A stretch of 64,000 bases of DNA. Origin: Rhodococcoides fascians A25f. GTDB taxonomy: Bacteria; Actinomycetota; Actinomycetes; Mycobacteriales; Mycobacteriaceae. The stretch covers positions 5,363,501 through 5,427,500 of the forward strand of contig NZ_CP049744.1 in the NCBI RefSeq assembly GCF_000760935.2, written 5' to 3'. Shown one piece after another: positions 1-8,037 of the stretch; within the stretch, counting starts at the first letter, position 1; each line of letters starts with the position of its first letter. A model generated the notes under the pieces. The model was given only the letters and a program-made list of their open reading frames with translations. It made no database searches and had not been told where the DNA came from. A program made the position numbers and the translations under genes.

Positions 1-54
1 AGCAAGGAGTAGGTGCGCTACGCAGGAGTGGAGCCTGCGGAACGACCCGGTGGT

Positions 55-100
55 CAGTGGCGTGGTTATGTGCTCGTGGGGGCACATAACCACGCCACTG
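55..100. terminator. Perfect 19-bp hairpin, probable terminator
   Basis: Bases 55-73 and 82-100 are exact reverse complements around an 8-base loop. The hairpin begins 9 bases beyond the stop codon of the minus-strand nitrilase gene. A short T run follows it on the plus strand (104-107), so it could work in both directions. Bases 1-54 show no gene. Confidence 0.75.
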
Positions 101-108
101 GCGTTTTC

Positions 109-1827
109 TCAGGCGGTCGAGAGAATCTCGTAGTGGTGGGGTTGCCGCATCAGGACGAGGTCTTTGCGTCGCACCACATTGGTGGGGTACGCCCCGCCGA
201 GGTTGGTGGTGTCGACGACGCTCGTCGCGATGCCCGGTTCGTCGCCGTCGACGAGAGCTTCGGTGCGCGGGAACGCGAACGTGTCCGGCCCGAACACTCC
301 GCTGTGTCCAGCGATACCGCGGCTGGGGTCGACGGCGTTGGCGAACGCGAAGTAGACGTTGTTCTCGCCGGCGCGCACGCGCATGTGGTGCCAGTGGGTG
401 GCGTCGGGCCCGGTGAGAACCTCGGCGGCGAACGGAATCTCGGTTCCTGGGTGCGATCCGACAAAAACACCCGCCAGTGCGGATGGGCAGACGATGAGGT
501 CGCACCCGCGCAGCGCGAGCACCCGGCCCGATTCCGGGAGCAGGGCATCGTTGCCGACGAGGAGACCGACTCGTCCCAGAGGCAGGTCGACGACCATCCA
601 TCGATCACCCGCATCGAACAGCGACGTGTGTTCCGCGGACAGATGGATCTGGCGGTATGCCGTGCACTTTCCGTCCTGCTCGATCAGCACCGCCGAGTTG
701 TACACCCGATCGGTATCGGCGTCGCGCTCGGCGATGCCGACGACGATCGACACGCCGTGCCGGACCGCGAGGTCGGCGATCCGCGTGAGCGAGGGCCCGT
801 CGACGGTTTCGGCAACGTCACGAGGTGGTCGATCCTCGGAGACCGGACCGGTGATCGACAGTTCGGGAAAGACGACGAGATCGGCTGTGCCGGAGACCTG
901 TTGGACCCAGGCCTCGATGTCGGCGAGGTTGCTCTCGATCGACGTACCCGGAGTGCACTGGACCACGCTCACTGCAGACGTGGCACCGGACGGCAGCGGC
1001 GAATGTCCGTACAGAGTGAAGAAGTCGAGAGGATTCCAGGTGTACGTGTTCGTCTGCAGCTCCCGATACAGCTCGGGTCGACGCGTCGGACCCCCCTCGC
1101 GGGTGCGCCGAATGTCGATCTCTGCGGCGACGATCCCGTTGCCGACGTCGATCCGGCCGGAGACGGCCCCGTCGGGCTCGATGATGCATGTGCCGCCGCT
1201 GAATTGGACCGTCCGTTCGAGTCCCCATCGGTTGCTCTCGATGACGTAGCAGTTGTTCTCGAAGGCTCGACTGATCCAGTAGGGAGCCGGCGTTCGTTCG
1301 GCGAGCCAGTTGCTGATGTGGCAGATCACGTCCGCGCCCTGTAGCGCGACCACTCGAGCGGTCTCCACGAAGTGCAGATCCATGCAGATCAGCAACGCGA
1401 TTCGGCCGAGCCTGGTCTCGAACACCTGATGGCCAAGGTTCCCCGACGCTGCCCACTTGGGCTCGGCGATGTACGGGTGCGTCTTGCGATGGGTACCGAT
1501 GATTCCCTGGGGTCCGATGAGAATCGCACTGTTGTAGAACAATCCGCTTGTCGGGTCGACTTCCGGCATGCCCAGGACGATGTAGCAGTCGCGACGGGAC
1601 GCGATCTCGACGAAAGTATCGGTGGTGGGTCCGGGGATCTGCTCGACGACGGTAGATGCCTCCTCGGGATCATGGAAACAGTAACCCGTGGTGGCCATTT
1701 CGGGTGTGGTGATCAACTCGGCCCCGTCGGATGCAGCCTTGTCGACCAGCTCTGCCAACGCGGCGACATTCGCATCCTTGGCGAACAGTGTGGGCTCGAA
1801 CTGGATGGCCGCTGCGGTGAATGTCAT
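109..1827 (-). CDS. Tandem-domain carbon-nitrogen hydrolase (nitrilase superfamily), second domain degenerate
   Basis: The 572-residue protein carries two nitrilase-superfamily domains, about residues 1-265 and 283-560, twice the usual length. The first has the full Glu-Lys-Cys triad: E43 in TPEM, K115 in HRKTHPY and C148 in LICMD. The second keeps the glutamate (E322 in FPEL), but the lysine position is Q393 (YRQIHL) and the cysteine position is G425 (LLVGND), so it should be inactive. The family hydrolyses nitriles, amides or N-carbamoyl compounds in the cytosol; the substrate cannot be read here. The ATG at 1827 was chosen because it overlaps the upstream permease stop as ATGA, implying translational coupling. 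An in-frame upstream ATG would run deep into the permease gene. Residue 393 could be a specificity change, but losing the cysteine as well argues for a structural or regulatory half. Confidence 0.9.
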   Translation of the reverse strand: MTFTAAAIQFEPTLFAKDANVAALAELVDKAASDGAELITTPEMATTGYCFHDPEEASTVVEQIPGPTTDTFVEIASRRDCYIVLGMPEVDPTSGLFYNSAILIGPQGIIGTHRKTHPYIAEPKWAASGNLGHQVFETRLGRIALLICMDLHFVETARVVALQGADVICHISNWLAERTPAPYWISRAFENNCYVIESNRWGLERTVQFSGGTCIIEPDGAVSGRIDVGNGIVAAEIDIRRTREGGPTRRPELYRELQTNTYTWNPLDFFTLYGHSPLPSGATSAVSVVQCTPGTSIESNLADIEAWVQQVSGTADLVVFPELSITGPVSEDRPPRDVAETVDGPSLTRIADLAVRHGVSIVVGIAERDADTDRVYNSAVLIEQDGKCTAYRQIHLSAEHTSLFDAGDRWMVVDLPLGRVGLLVGNDALLPESGRVLALRGCDLIVCPSALAGVFVGSHPGTEIPFAAEVLTGPDATHWHHMRVRAGENNVYFAFANAVDPSRGIAGHSGVFGPDTFAFPRTEALVDGDEPGIATSVVDTTNLGGAYPTNVVRRKDLVLMRQPHHYEILSTA

Positions 1828-3266
1828 GACGCCACAGTCCTTTCGATTGTCGGGGCTTCGGTGGTGACCGGCGGTTCGTAGAACTTCCCCCGGGTTGCCA
1901 TCGTCAGCGGGATGTAGATGATCGGCCCGAGGAGCATCGCGATGAACGATGCGTAGTACGACGGGTAGAGACCGAACACGCCGAGTCCGCCCACGGCCAC
2001 ACCCGCGGCCATGGCCACGATGCCGCAGGGATTCCAATTACGCACTCGCCCTTCGCGAAACTCGATGTTGTTCCGCGGTGCAAGGCCGAGCATCCGCCTG
2101 CACACGAAGTAGTCGGCGAGCAGAATGAAGATCCAGGTGTTGGTCATGATCCCGGTGACGGCCAGGAACTTGTCGGTGTACTGCAGGATGTTGACCGGGT
2201 AGCAGAGCACGCCGACGACGAGCAGCGCCACCATCCACCACTGGCGGCCGACCTTGCGGGGCGAGAGCACGTCCCAGGCGTTGGAGAGCGCCAGCGACCC
2301 GGAGTACAGGTTCATCACGTTGATGCGCACCTGGGTGACGACGGCGAAGATCACGCCGAGCAGACCCATGACGATCGCGAAGTACAGTCCCGGATCGGTG
2401 GCCGAAAGTTCGGGTGTTGCAGTGCTTCCGGTGAAGTGGCGCAGCATGGTGAAGCCGAGGAACACACCTAGAATCATCACGACGACGATCATCAGGAGCT
2501 CGGCCAGCATCAGTCCGGCCGTTCCGACGTAGCTCACGCTCTTCTTGACGAACCGCCCGTAGTCGGTGGCGATGAGCGCTTGGAACACCACCTGCCCGTT
2601 GGCGAGACTGAAGGCCTGCCACATCGCAGTGGCGGTGAATCCACCTGTCGCTTCCCATTCACCGGGTCCGACGAGCACGTAGCCGCTGGCCAGCATGTAC
2701 ATGCCGACGGCGAACAGGACCAGGAAGATGGGCATCCCGAATCGCTGCAGGATGTTCATCGAGTGCATTCCGCGCCAGGAGAAGAACAGCGCGACGAGGG
2801 CAACCAATGCGAATACGACTGTGGCCCAGGCAGAGTTGATATCTATCCCGGCGAGCTCGCTGAGGCCGTGCGAGACGATGCTGCCCTCGAAGATGAAGTA
2901 GAAGACGTAGTTCACGGCGTAGACGAGCGAGGCCACGGCCGAGCCTTTGGTGCCGAATCCGAGTCCGCGAGTGAGCAACGGCAGCGACAGGCCCTCCTGG
3001 CTGGCGATGCGCATGATCAGGCTGCCGACGAGCGTCGCACCGATGACCATGTAGGCGACGGGAATCAGGAACATCGGCCATCCCACCAGGAACCCGATCT
3101 GGCCGCCGAGGGCGAACCAGAACATCGCTGTCACGTTGCCGGTGAGGACCAGCAGGATCGCCGGCCGTCGCCACCGTTGGTCGTCGGGCACGCGGGAGGT
3201 TGCGTAGCTTTCGATCTGGTCGTCGAGGCTCGTTGCCGGCCCCTCGAAGTACTTCTTCATGTTCAT
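1824..3266 (-). CDS. NCS1-family nucleobase/hydantoin:cation symporter
   Basis: A 480-residue integral membrane protein with about 12 hydrophobic segments and the layout of the purine-cytosine permease (NCS1) family, which imports purines, cytosine, allantoin or hydantoins with H+ or Na+. It is first in a two-gene unit with the nitrilase (ATGA overlap at 1824-1827), so it probably imports the nitrilase substrate or its precursor. The start at 3266 (MNMKKYFEGP) opens with a soluble N-terminal stretch before the first helix. An in-frame ATG at 3323 would add 19 residues that look untranslated. The 168-base leader contains the TTGC-AGC-GCAA inverted repeat (about 3304-3314), a possible MarR site but weak. 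Substrate unknown. Confidence 0.88.
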   Translation of the reverse strand: MNMKKYFEGPATSLDDQIESYATSRVPDDQRWRRPAILLVLTGNVTAMFWFALGGQIGFLVGWPMFLIPVAYMVIGATLVGSLIMRIASQEGLSLPLLTRGLGFGTKGSAVASLVYAVNYVFYFIFEGSIVSHGLSELAGIDINSAWATVVFALVALVALFFSWRGMHSMNILQRFGMPIFLVLFAVGMYMLASGYVLVGPGEWEATGGFTATAMWQAFSLANGQVVFQALIATDYGRFVKKSVSYVGTAGLMLAELLMIVVVMILGVFLGFTMLRHFTGSTATPELSATDPGLYFAIVMGLLGVIFAVVTQVRINVMNLYSGSLALSNAWDVLSPRKVGRQWWMVALLVVGVLCYPVNILQYTDKFLAVTGIMTNTWIFILLADYFVCRRMLGLAPRNNIEFREGRVRNWNPCGIVAMAAGVAVGGLGVFGLYPSYYASFIAMLLGPIIYIPLTMATRGKFYEPPVTTEAPTIERTVAS

Positions 3267-3434
3267 GAACGGGTGTCCACTTCGGTTCGAAGTTGTAGCG
3301 CTGATTGCGCTGCAACGGAACAATACTTTCCGTGGACACTATTGCAACGTGAAACATGTTAATTGGAGATCACGAAACTTCCCGACCTGGAAGGAAGCCG
3401 GGAAAACGGGCTTGCCGGACACCACCGGCGGTGA

Positions 3435-3872
3435 TCAGAGCGAGACCGAGGACGCCTTCGCGTTGGTCTCGAGAGCGCGCAGCAGCGTTTGCAACAGCTC
3501 ACGATCGGACGCCGACGGAAACACTGCAGCCGCGGCGGCGTCCATGACCGGGGACGCCTCGTCGTACTTGGCCTGCCCACGCACCGTGGATCGAATGAGC
3601 ACCTGCCGACGATCGACGGTGCCGGTACGACGGTGCACAAGATTGTTGGACACCAGCCGGTTGACCGCTTTGGTCAACGTCGGCGGAGCCAGGAGCGCGA
3701 ACTCGGCCGTCTCGGCCATCGTGTGTCCCTCGCCGTCGGACAACAACGACAGCACTCGCCATTCTTCGAGGTCGAGCTCCCAGGGAACGAGTGCAGCACG
3801 CAACCGATCCGACACAGCCCGCTCGACCACGGTGAGCAAACGCGCTGCCGACGCAGCCTCGTCGTGATCCAT
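3435..3872 (-). CDS. MarR-family transcriptional regulator
   Basis: A 145-residue protein with the MarR winged-helix plan: an N-terminal dimer helix, a recognition helix around APPTLTKAVNRLVSNN (residues 62-77), and the wing motif TVDRRQVLIRST. It lies just upstream of the permease-nitrilase pair on the same strand and divergent from the AmiC-like sensor, so it is the likely ligand-responsive regulator of the module. A purine-rich GGGGGA lies 7 bases before the ATG. The ligand is unknown. Confidence 0.9.
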   Translation of the reverse strand: MDHDEAASAARLLTVVERAVSDRLRAALVPWELDLEEWRVLSLLSDGEGHTMAETAEFALLAPPTLTKAVNRLVSNNLVHRRTGTVDRRQVLIRSTVRGQAKYDEASPVMDAAAAAVFPSASDRELLQTLLRALETNAKASSVSL

Positions 3873-3976
3873 GCGATCGTCCCCCTGCTCGGTTCCGCCG
3901 TCGGCGCTACAGTCTGCTGTCAGCGATTCTATGGCGAAGCGAACGACGAATCGACACGGATCGGACGGACGGCACT

Positions 3977-5053
3977 ATGAACAACGATCGGTTCGGCACA
4001 TTTCGCGTCGGCCTGATCTTCCCGATGTCCGGACCGTTCGGCATCGTGGGTCCATCCAGCGAGCTGTCCGCCCAGCTGGCCAGGGACGAACTCAACGCCT
4101 CGGACGGAGTGCTGGGCCGCCGGGTGGAGCTGATCTCGATCGACGGCGGCCGCGACCCCTCACACGTGGCCCGTGAAGTGGCCACGCTGCTCGATGCCGG
4201 TGCCCTCGACGCGGTTGCCGGCATGCACACCTCCGCGGTGCGCCGAGCCGTCATTCCGGTGACACTGAACCGCATTCCCTACGTCTACACGTCCCTGTAC
4301 GAGGGCGGCGATCGCTACCCGGGACTCTTCATCACCGGGGAGACGCCCGCCAACCAACTCGTTCCGGCCCTGGAGTTTCTCGTCCGCGAATTCGGTCGGC
4401 GACGCTGGGCCATCGTCGGCAACGACTACGTCTGGCCACGAAAGAGCGCGGCCATCACCGCGACTCGGCTGCGTGGGCTCGGCGCGTCGGTAGTGCACGC
4501 CGAGTTCGCGCCGGTCGGCACCATCGATTTCGCCACGACCGTGACCGAACTCGAACGATCAGGAGCCGACGCAACCGTGGTGCTCCTCATCGGCGACGAC
4601 GCGGTCTACTTCCATCAGCAGTTCGCGGCAGCAGGACTCGACGTCCACTGCATTCGTCTCAGCCCACTGATGGACGAGAACATGCTGCTCGCTGCCGGTG
4701 GCGAGAACACACATGGCCTGTACGTCGCGTCCGGATACTTCGAGACACTGGCCACCGAAGCCAGTTTGGGATTCTCGGCTCGATTCGCCCGCACCTTCGG
4801 GGTCGACGCGCCGATCGTCGGTGCCCTCGGACAGTCGTGCTACGAGGGCATCAAACTGTTGGGAGCGTTGGTGAACAGGGCGGGCACCGTCGATGTCCGC
4901 ATCATCGAGGCCGTATCGGATTCGGTGTCGTTCACCGGAGCGCGCGGGCACTTGTTTCTCTCCGACGGCCATGTCTCGCAACCGATCTACCTGGCGCTGG
5001 CCGGGGCAGTCGATTTCGAGATTCTCAGCGAGATCCGCCCCTCTGCCGACTGA
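3977..5053 (+). CDS. Cytosolic AmiC/FmdD-like type-1 periplasmic-binding-fold sensor
   Basis: A 358-residue protein of the Leu/Ile/Val-binding fold closest in plan to amide and urea ABC-transporter binding proteins and to AmiC: it opens with RVGLIFPMSGPFGIVG and shows AmiC-like VGNDYVWPR and CYEGIKL segments. It has no signal peptide or lipobox; the domain starts at about residue 9, and no ABC transporter genes are next to it. This fits AmiC, which senses short amides in the cytosol and controls an amidase operon. Sitting beside a nitrilase/amidase module, it is probably an amide or nitrile-product sensor. Its 3' end overlaps the converging flippase gene by 29 bp (5025-5053). Start is the ATG at 3977, with a weak ribosome-binding site. 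Confidence 0.78.
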   Translation: MNNDRFGTFRVGLIFPMSGPFGIVGPSSELSAQLARDELNASDGVLGRRVELISIDGGRDPSHVAREVATLLDAGALDAVAGMHTSAVRRAVIPVTLNRIPYVYTSLYEGGDRYPGLFITGETPANQLVPALEFLVREFGRRRWAIVGNDYVWPRKSAAITATRLRGLGASVVHAEFAPVGTIDFATTVTELERSGADATVVLLIGDDAVYFHQQFAAAGLDVHCIRLSPLMDENMLLAAGGENTHGLYVASGYFETLATEASLGFSARFARTFGVDAPIVGALGQSCYEGIKLLGALVNRAGTVDVRIIEAVSDSVSFTGARGHLFLSDGHVSQPIYLALAGAVDFEILSEIRPSAD

Positions 5054-6248
5054 CGCCTCCGCCCCACAACACCAGCGCACACACCGCCACCATCGTCACT
5101 GCGGCAGTGGCCGCAGCGACAACGACGAACTGCGCCAGCGTCGAGGCCACGAACAGCAGCAGAACTACCTCGGCGGCGAGGGCGAACCAGGCGACGAAGG
5201 CAAGATGGGTGCGCTCACCCGCGATGGCCCACAGCAACGCGCTCTGCAGCACGGCCAGGCACGCGCCCTGCAACACGAACAGCCAGACATAGTTCTGCAC
5301 ACCGGAATACGTATCGCCCACCACCAACGGCAGCAACGGCGACGCCAGTGCCCCGCCGATCACCAGCACCGTGCCCAGACCGGCGACGACGGCCAGAGCC
5401 GAGCGCACCGCGGCAGCAGAATGCAGGGGATTCGCCATCCGCGGGTACAGCACCACCCCCACGGCCTGCGGCAACCAGAACGCCGCCTTGGACGCGACGG
5501 CACCGACGGCGTACAGCCCGGCCTCGTTGCTACTGAGCAGAGTGCGCGCAAGAACCAGATCCAGCGCCGACATCGCGATCAGCACCAATTGCACCTGCGA
5601 TGCCTGCAGTACGGCCAGGACGGTGACCTTGGTTTCCGACACCGAGCTCACCGGCGCGCCTGCGGTCCATCGCGCACCGACGGCCACTGCGCCGATTCCG
5701 ACAGCCGTGGCCAGCAGAACCGAACCGGGTCCGCCGCCGAGCGCGAGCACCACCACTGCGGGTGCCACCTTGCCGAAACCGGCCGCAGCCAGCACGAGGC
5801 TCAGAGCCCCGAAGCGCCCCCGCCCCTGCAACAAGCCTTGTTCGGCGGCCAGCAATACCAACACCGGCGCAGCAATGACCGCCGACACGGTTGCTGCCAT
5901 CGAGATGTCCATGGCAGCGGACAGAGCGGGAGCGAGCGCCACCGCCAGCACACCCACGACCGCAGCACACCGGTACCCGACGGTCCGCAACTCCCGCGAA
6001 CTGCGCCCGCGCACCACTTCACGCGCGACGACGGACTGCAACGCCAACGCCGGAACTGCGAGAACCAGTTGCGCAGCAAGCAGACTCGCGAACTCGCCGT
6101 ACCCCTCCACGCCGAGCATCCGACTCGCGAGCACCTGCAGCAGATACGCCGCAACGTTCGCGAACATCGAACCGGCCGTCACCATCCCCATCCCGGCGAC
6201 CGACGCACCCGGCGTGTGGTCTGCCTCGGACGAGGCGCGGAAAGACAT
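5025..6248 (-). CDS. Polysaccharide/lipid flippase-like membrane protein (Wzx/MATE fold)
   Basis: A 407-residue protein with about 12 hydrophobic helices and the GSMFANVAAYLLQVLASRML opening typical of oligosaccharide-flippase proteins, which move lipid-linked sugars across the cytoplasmic membrane. It lies in an envelope cluster with a glycosyltransferase, a methyltransferase and a large GT-C-like membrane protein, so a role in exporting a cell-wall glycan or glycolipid is a fair inference. The start at 6248 was chosen because TACCGT (6255-6260) lies 6 bases upstream on its strand, giving a leaderless transcript. An ATG at 6275 would overlap the divergent gene. The 3' end overlaps the sensor gene by 29 bp. 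The exact substrate is unknown. Confidence 0.78.
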   Translation of the reverse strand: MSFRASSEADHTPGASVAGMGMVTAGSMFANVAAYLLQVLASRMLGVEGYGEFASLLAAQLVLAVPALALQSVVAREVVRGRSSRELRTVGYRCAAVVGVLAVALAPALSAAMDISMAATVSAVIAAPVLVLLAAEQGLLQGRGRFGALSLVLAAAGFGKVAPAVVVLALGGGPGSVLLATAVGIGAVAVGARWTAGAPVSSVSETKVTVLAVLQASQVQLVLIAMSALDLVLARTLLSSNEAGLYAVGAVASKAAFWLPQAVGVVLYPRMANPLHSAAAVRSALAVVAGLGTVLVIGGALASPLLPLVVGDTYSGVQNYVWLFVLQGACLAVLQSALLWAIAGERTHLAFVAWFALAAEVVLLLFVASTLAQFVVVAAATAAVTMVAVCALVLWGGGVSRQRGGSR

Positions 6249-6254
6249 GAGCCC

Positions 6255-6266
6255 ACGGTATAGGGT
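6255..6266. promoter_or_regulatory. Back-to-back -10 elements of two divergent leaderless promoters
   Basis: Bases 6255-6260 read TACCGT on the minus strand, 6 bases before the flippase ATG (6248). Bases 6261-6266 read TAGGGT on the plus strand, 7 bases before the ATG at 6274. Both match TANNNT and abut without a gap, so the 25 bp between the two start codons holds both promoters' -10 boxes. RNA polymerase could probably serve only one direction at a time. Confidence 0.6.
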
Positions 6267-6273
6267 GCCGATC

Positions 6274-8037
6274 ATGGCGCGGTCGAGGTCGAGGTGGACA
6301 CCGCCGCTCTACACTCTGCTGCTGACGCTGGTGATTCTCGGACCACTTCTCGGCCCCGGATACCTCCTGCTGCGCGACGCCGTCAGTACTCCCCGTTCCT
6401 ACTTCACCGACTCCGCCTGGGGAATCGCCGACGCGGCCGCGCGAGCCGTCCCGCAGGACGCCGCAATCGCAGCGCTGACGACGGTGTTCGACGGTGGCCT
6501 CGTCGTCAAGACCATCCTGCTGCTGGCGCTGTGGCTGGCCGGTTGGGGCGCGGCCGTCATGGCTCGTGCGGTGTTACCGACCGCTCCCCTGCCCGCGCTG
6601 CTCGTCGCCTCGACCGTGGCGATGTGGAACCCGTACGTCGCCGAGCGCCTGCTACAAGGACATTGGAGTCTGCTCGTCGGCTACGCCGCCCTCCCCTGGA
6701 CCGTGGTCGCCGCACTCGCTGTCAGACAGGGTCGTTCCTGGTGGGCCCTTGCCGTCTGTCTCGCTGCCGCCGGCCTCACCCCCACCGGCGCACTGCTTGC
6801 CGCCACTCTCGCGTCGGTGATTCTCGCCCTCCCCGGGGGTGCCCGACGCGGCCTACGCGTGGTCATCACCCTGGTGATCGCGGCGGTGGCGTCGGCGCCG
6901 TGGCTGGTGGCGACAGCCGTGTCCGGCAGTGGCGTCGAGCAGGCGGATCCGGCGGGATGGGCGGCGTTCGCGGCGCGGGCCGAGCCGGGCCTCGGCACGC
7001 TCGGCTCCCTGGCCGGCCTCGGCGGAATCTGGAACTCCGATGCCATACCCGTTTCTCGGACAGGGCTTTTCGCATTCGTGGGCACGGCGCTGCTGCTGAC
7101 CGTGGTTGCATTCGGTGTGCGGCCGCTCATCAGGCGTCGAAAAAATCCGGTGATCCTGGGACTCGCTGTCGTTGCGTTGCTTGCCATTGCAGCCCCTGCG
7201 CTGGCAGCAACGGGACCGGGTCTGGCAGTCGCCCGAGCCGTGGGCGAGACGGTGCCCGGTGCCGGGTTGCTTCGGGACTCTCAGAAATGGGTCGCGCTGG
7301 CGATGCCGATCTATGCGTTGGCCGCCGCGGCTGCGTTCACTCCCCTGCGTCGACCGAATCCGGTGCAACCAACCGCGCTGAGCGCGGTCCAGCGCACCCG
7401 ATTCGGCAGCGCCGTTGCAGTACTGGCCCTGCTGATCGCACTACCCGACCTGGGCTGGGGCGTCGGGAACTCGATGCGGCCCGTGGTGTATCCGGCGTCC
7501 TGGCAGGCGGTCGCAGCCCAATTGCAGGGCAGCGCCGGCGATGTCGCGGTACTACCGGCCGGGATGTTCCGCCGCTTTCCCTACAGCGGCACTGCTCCCG
7601 TTCTCGATCCCGCACCGCGCATGCTGCCACTGGACGTGTTGCAGACCGGCGAGCTCATCGTCGCGGGCGGCACGGTGCGGGGCGAGGGCACTCGCGCCAC
7701 CGACGTCCAGAACGCTCTGCTCGCAGGCGAATCCGCCGAGACACTCGCAGAATTGGGAGTCGGGTGGGTGTTGGTGGAGAACACCACCCCCGGCGAGCTC
7801 GGCGACTCCGCGCAGACGCTGAACCGGTTGCACGCCGTGTACGAGGACGAGCAGCTCGCGCTCTACCGGGTACCCGATCCCGTGATCACCGAGAGCCGCT
7901 CGAACACGGCCGTCGTCGTCGCCCACCTGGCCTGGGCACTGCTGCTTCTCGGGGGCCTAGTGATAGGTCTGGGACGCCTTCAACGCGCTGGCCGAATCAG
8001 CTTGCGACACAACGTCGGACGCTCCAACCAGCCCTGA
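6274..8037 (+). CDS. Large polytopic membrane protein, GT-C-like (Rv0226c-type)
   Basis: A 587-residue protein with about ten hydrophobic helices (the first near residues 11-33), a periplasmic-type segment around residues 400-540, and a last helix near 552-572. The first loop has the acidic/aromatic PRSYFTDSAWG stretch, in the position where GT-C glycosyltransferases keep catalytic acids, but the family is not defined by sequence I can name. Size and neighbours (GT4 glycosyltransferase and methyltransferase downstream) match the Rv0224c-Rv0226c group of M. tuberculosis as I recall it. A role in envelope glycan assembly is inferred. Start at 6274 is supported by TAGGGT seven bases upstream. 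The last 81 bp overlap the converging glycosyltransferase gene. Confidence 0.72.
   Translation: MARSRSRWTPPLYTLLLTLVILGPLLGPGYLLLRDAVSTPRSYFTDSAWGIADAAARAVPQDAAIAALTTVFDGGLVVKTILLLALWLAGWGAAVMARAVLPTAPLPALLVASTVAMWNPYVAERLLQGHWSLLVGYAALPWTVVAALAVRQGRSWWALAVCLAAAGLTPTGALLAATLASVILALPGGARRGLRVVITLVIAAVASAPWLVATAVSGSGVEQADPAGWAAFAARAEPGLGTLGSLAGLGGIWNSDAIPVSRTGLFAFVGTALLLTVVAFGVRPLIRRRKNPVILGLAVVALLAIAAPALAATGPGLAVARAVGETVPGAGLLRDSQKWVALAMPIYALAAAAAFTPLRRPNPVQPTALSAVQRTRFGSAVAVLALLIALPDLGWGVGNSMRPVVYPASWQAVAAQLQGSAGDVAVLPAGMFRRFPYSGTAPVLDPAPRMLPLDVLQTGELIVAGGTVRGEGTRATDVQNALLAGESAETLAELGVGWVLVENTTPGELGDSAQTLNRLHAVYEDEQLALYRVPDPVITESRSNTAVVVAHLAWALLLLGGLVIGLGRLQRAGRISLRHNVGRSNQP

Noticed and set aside
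13..1344. Long plus-strand reading frame opposite the nitrilase gene
   Set aside because: It is a high-GC mirror frame; the minus frame has the family motifs and the coupled start, while this one has no recognisable motif or ribosome-binding site.
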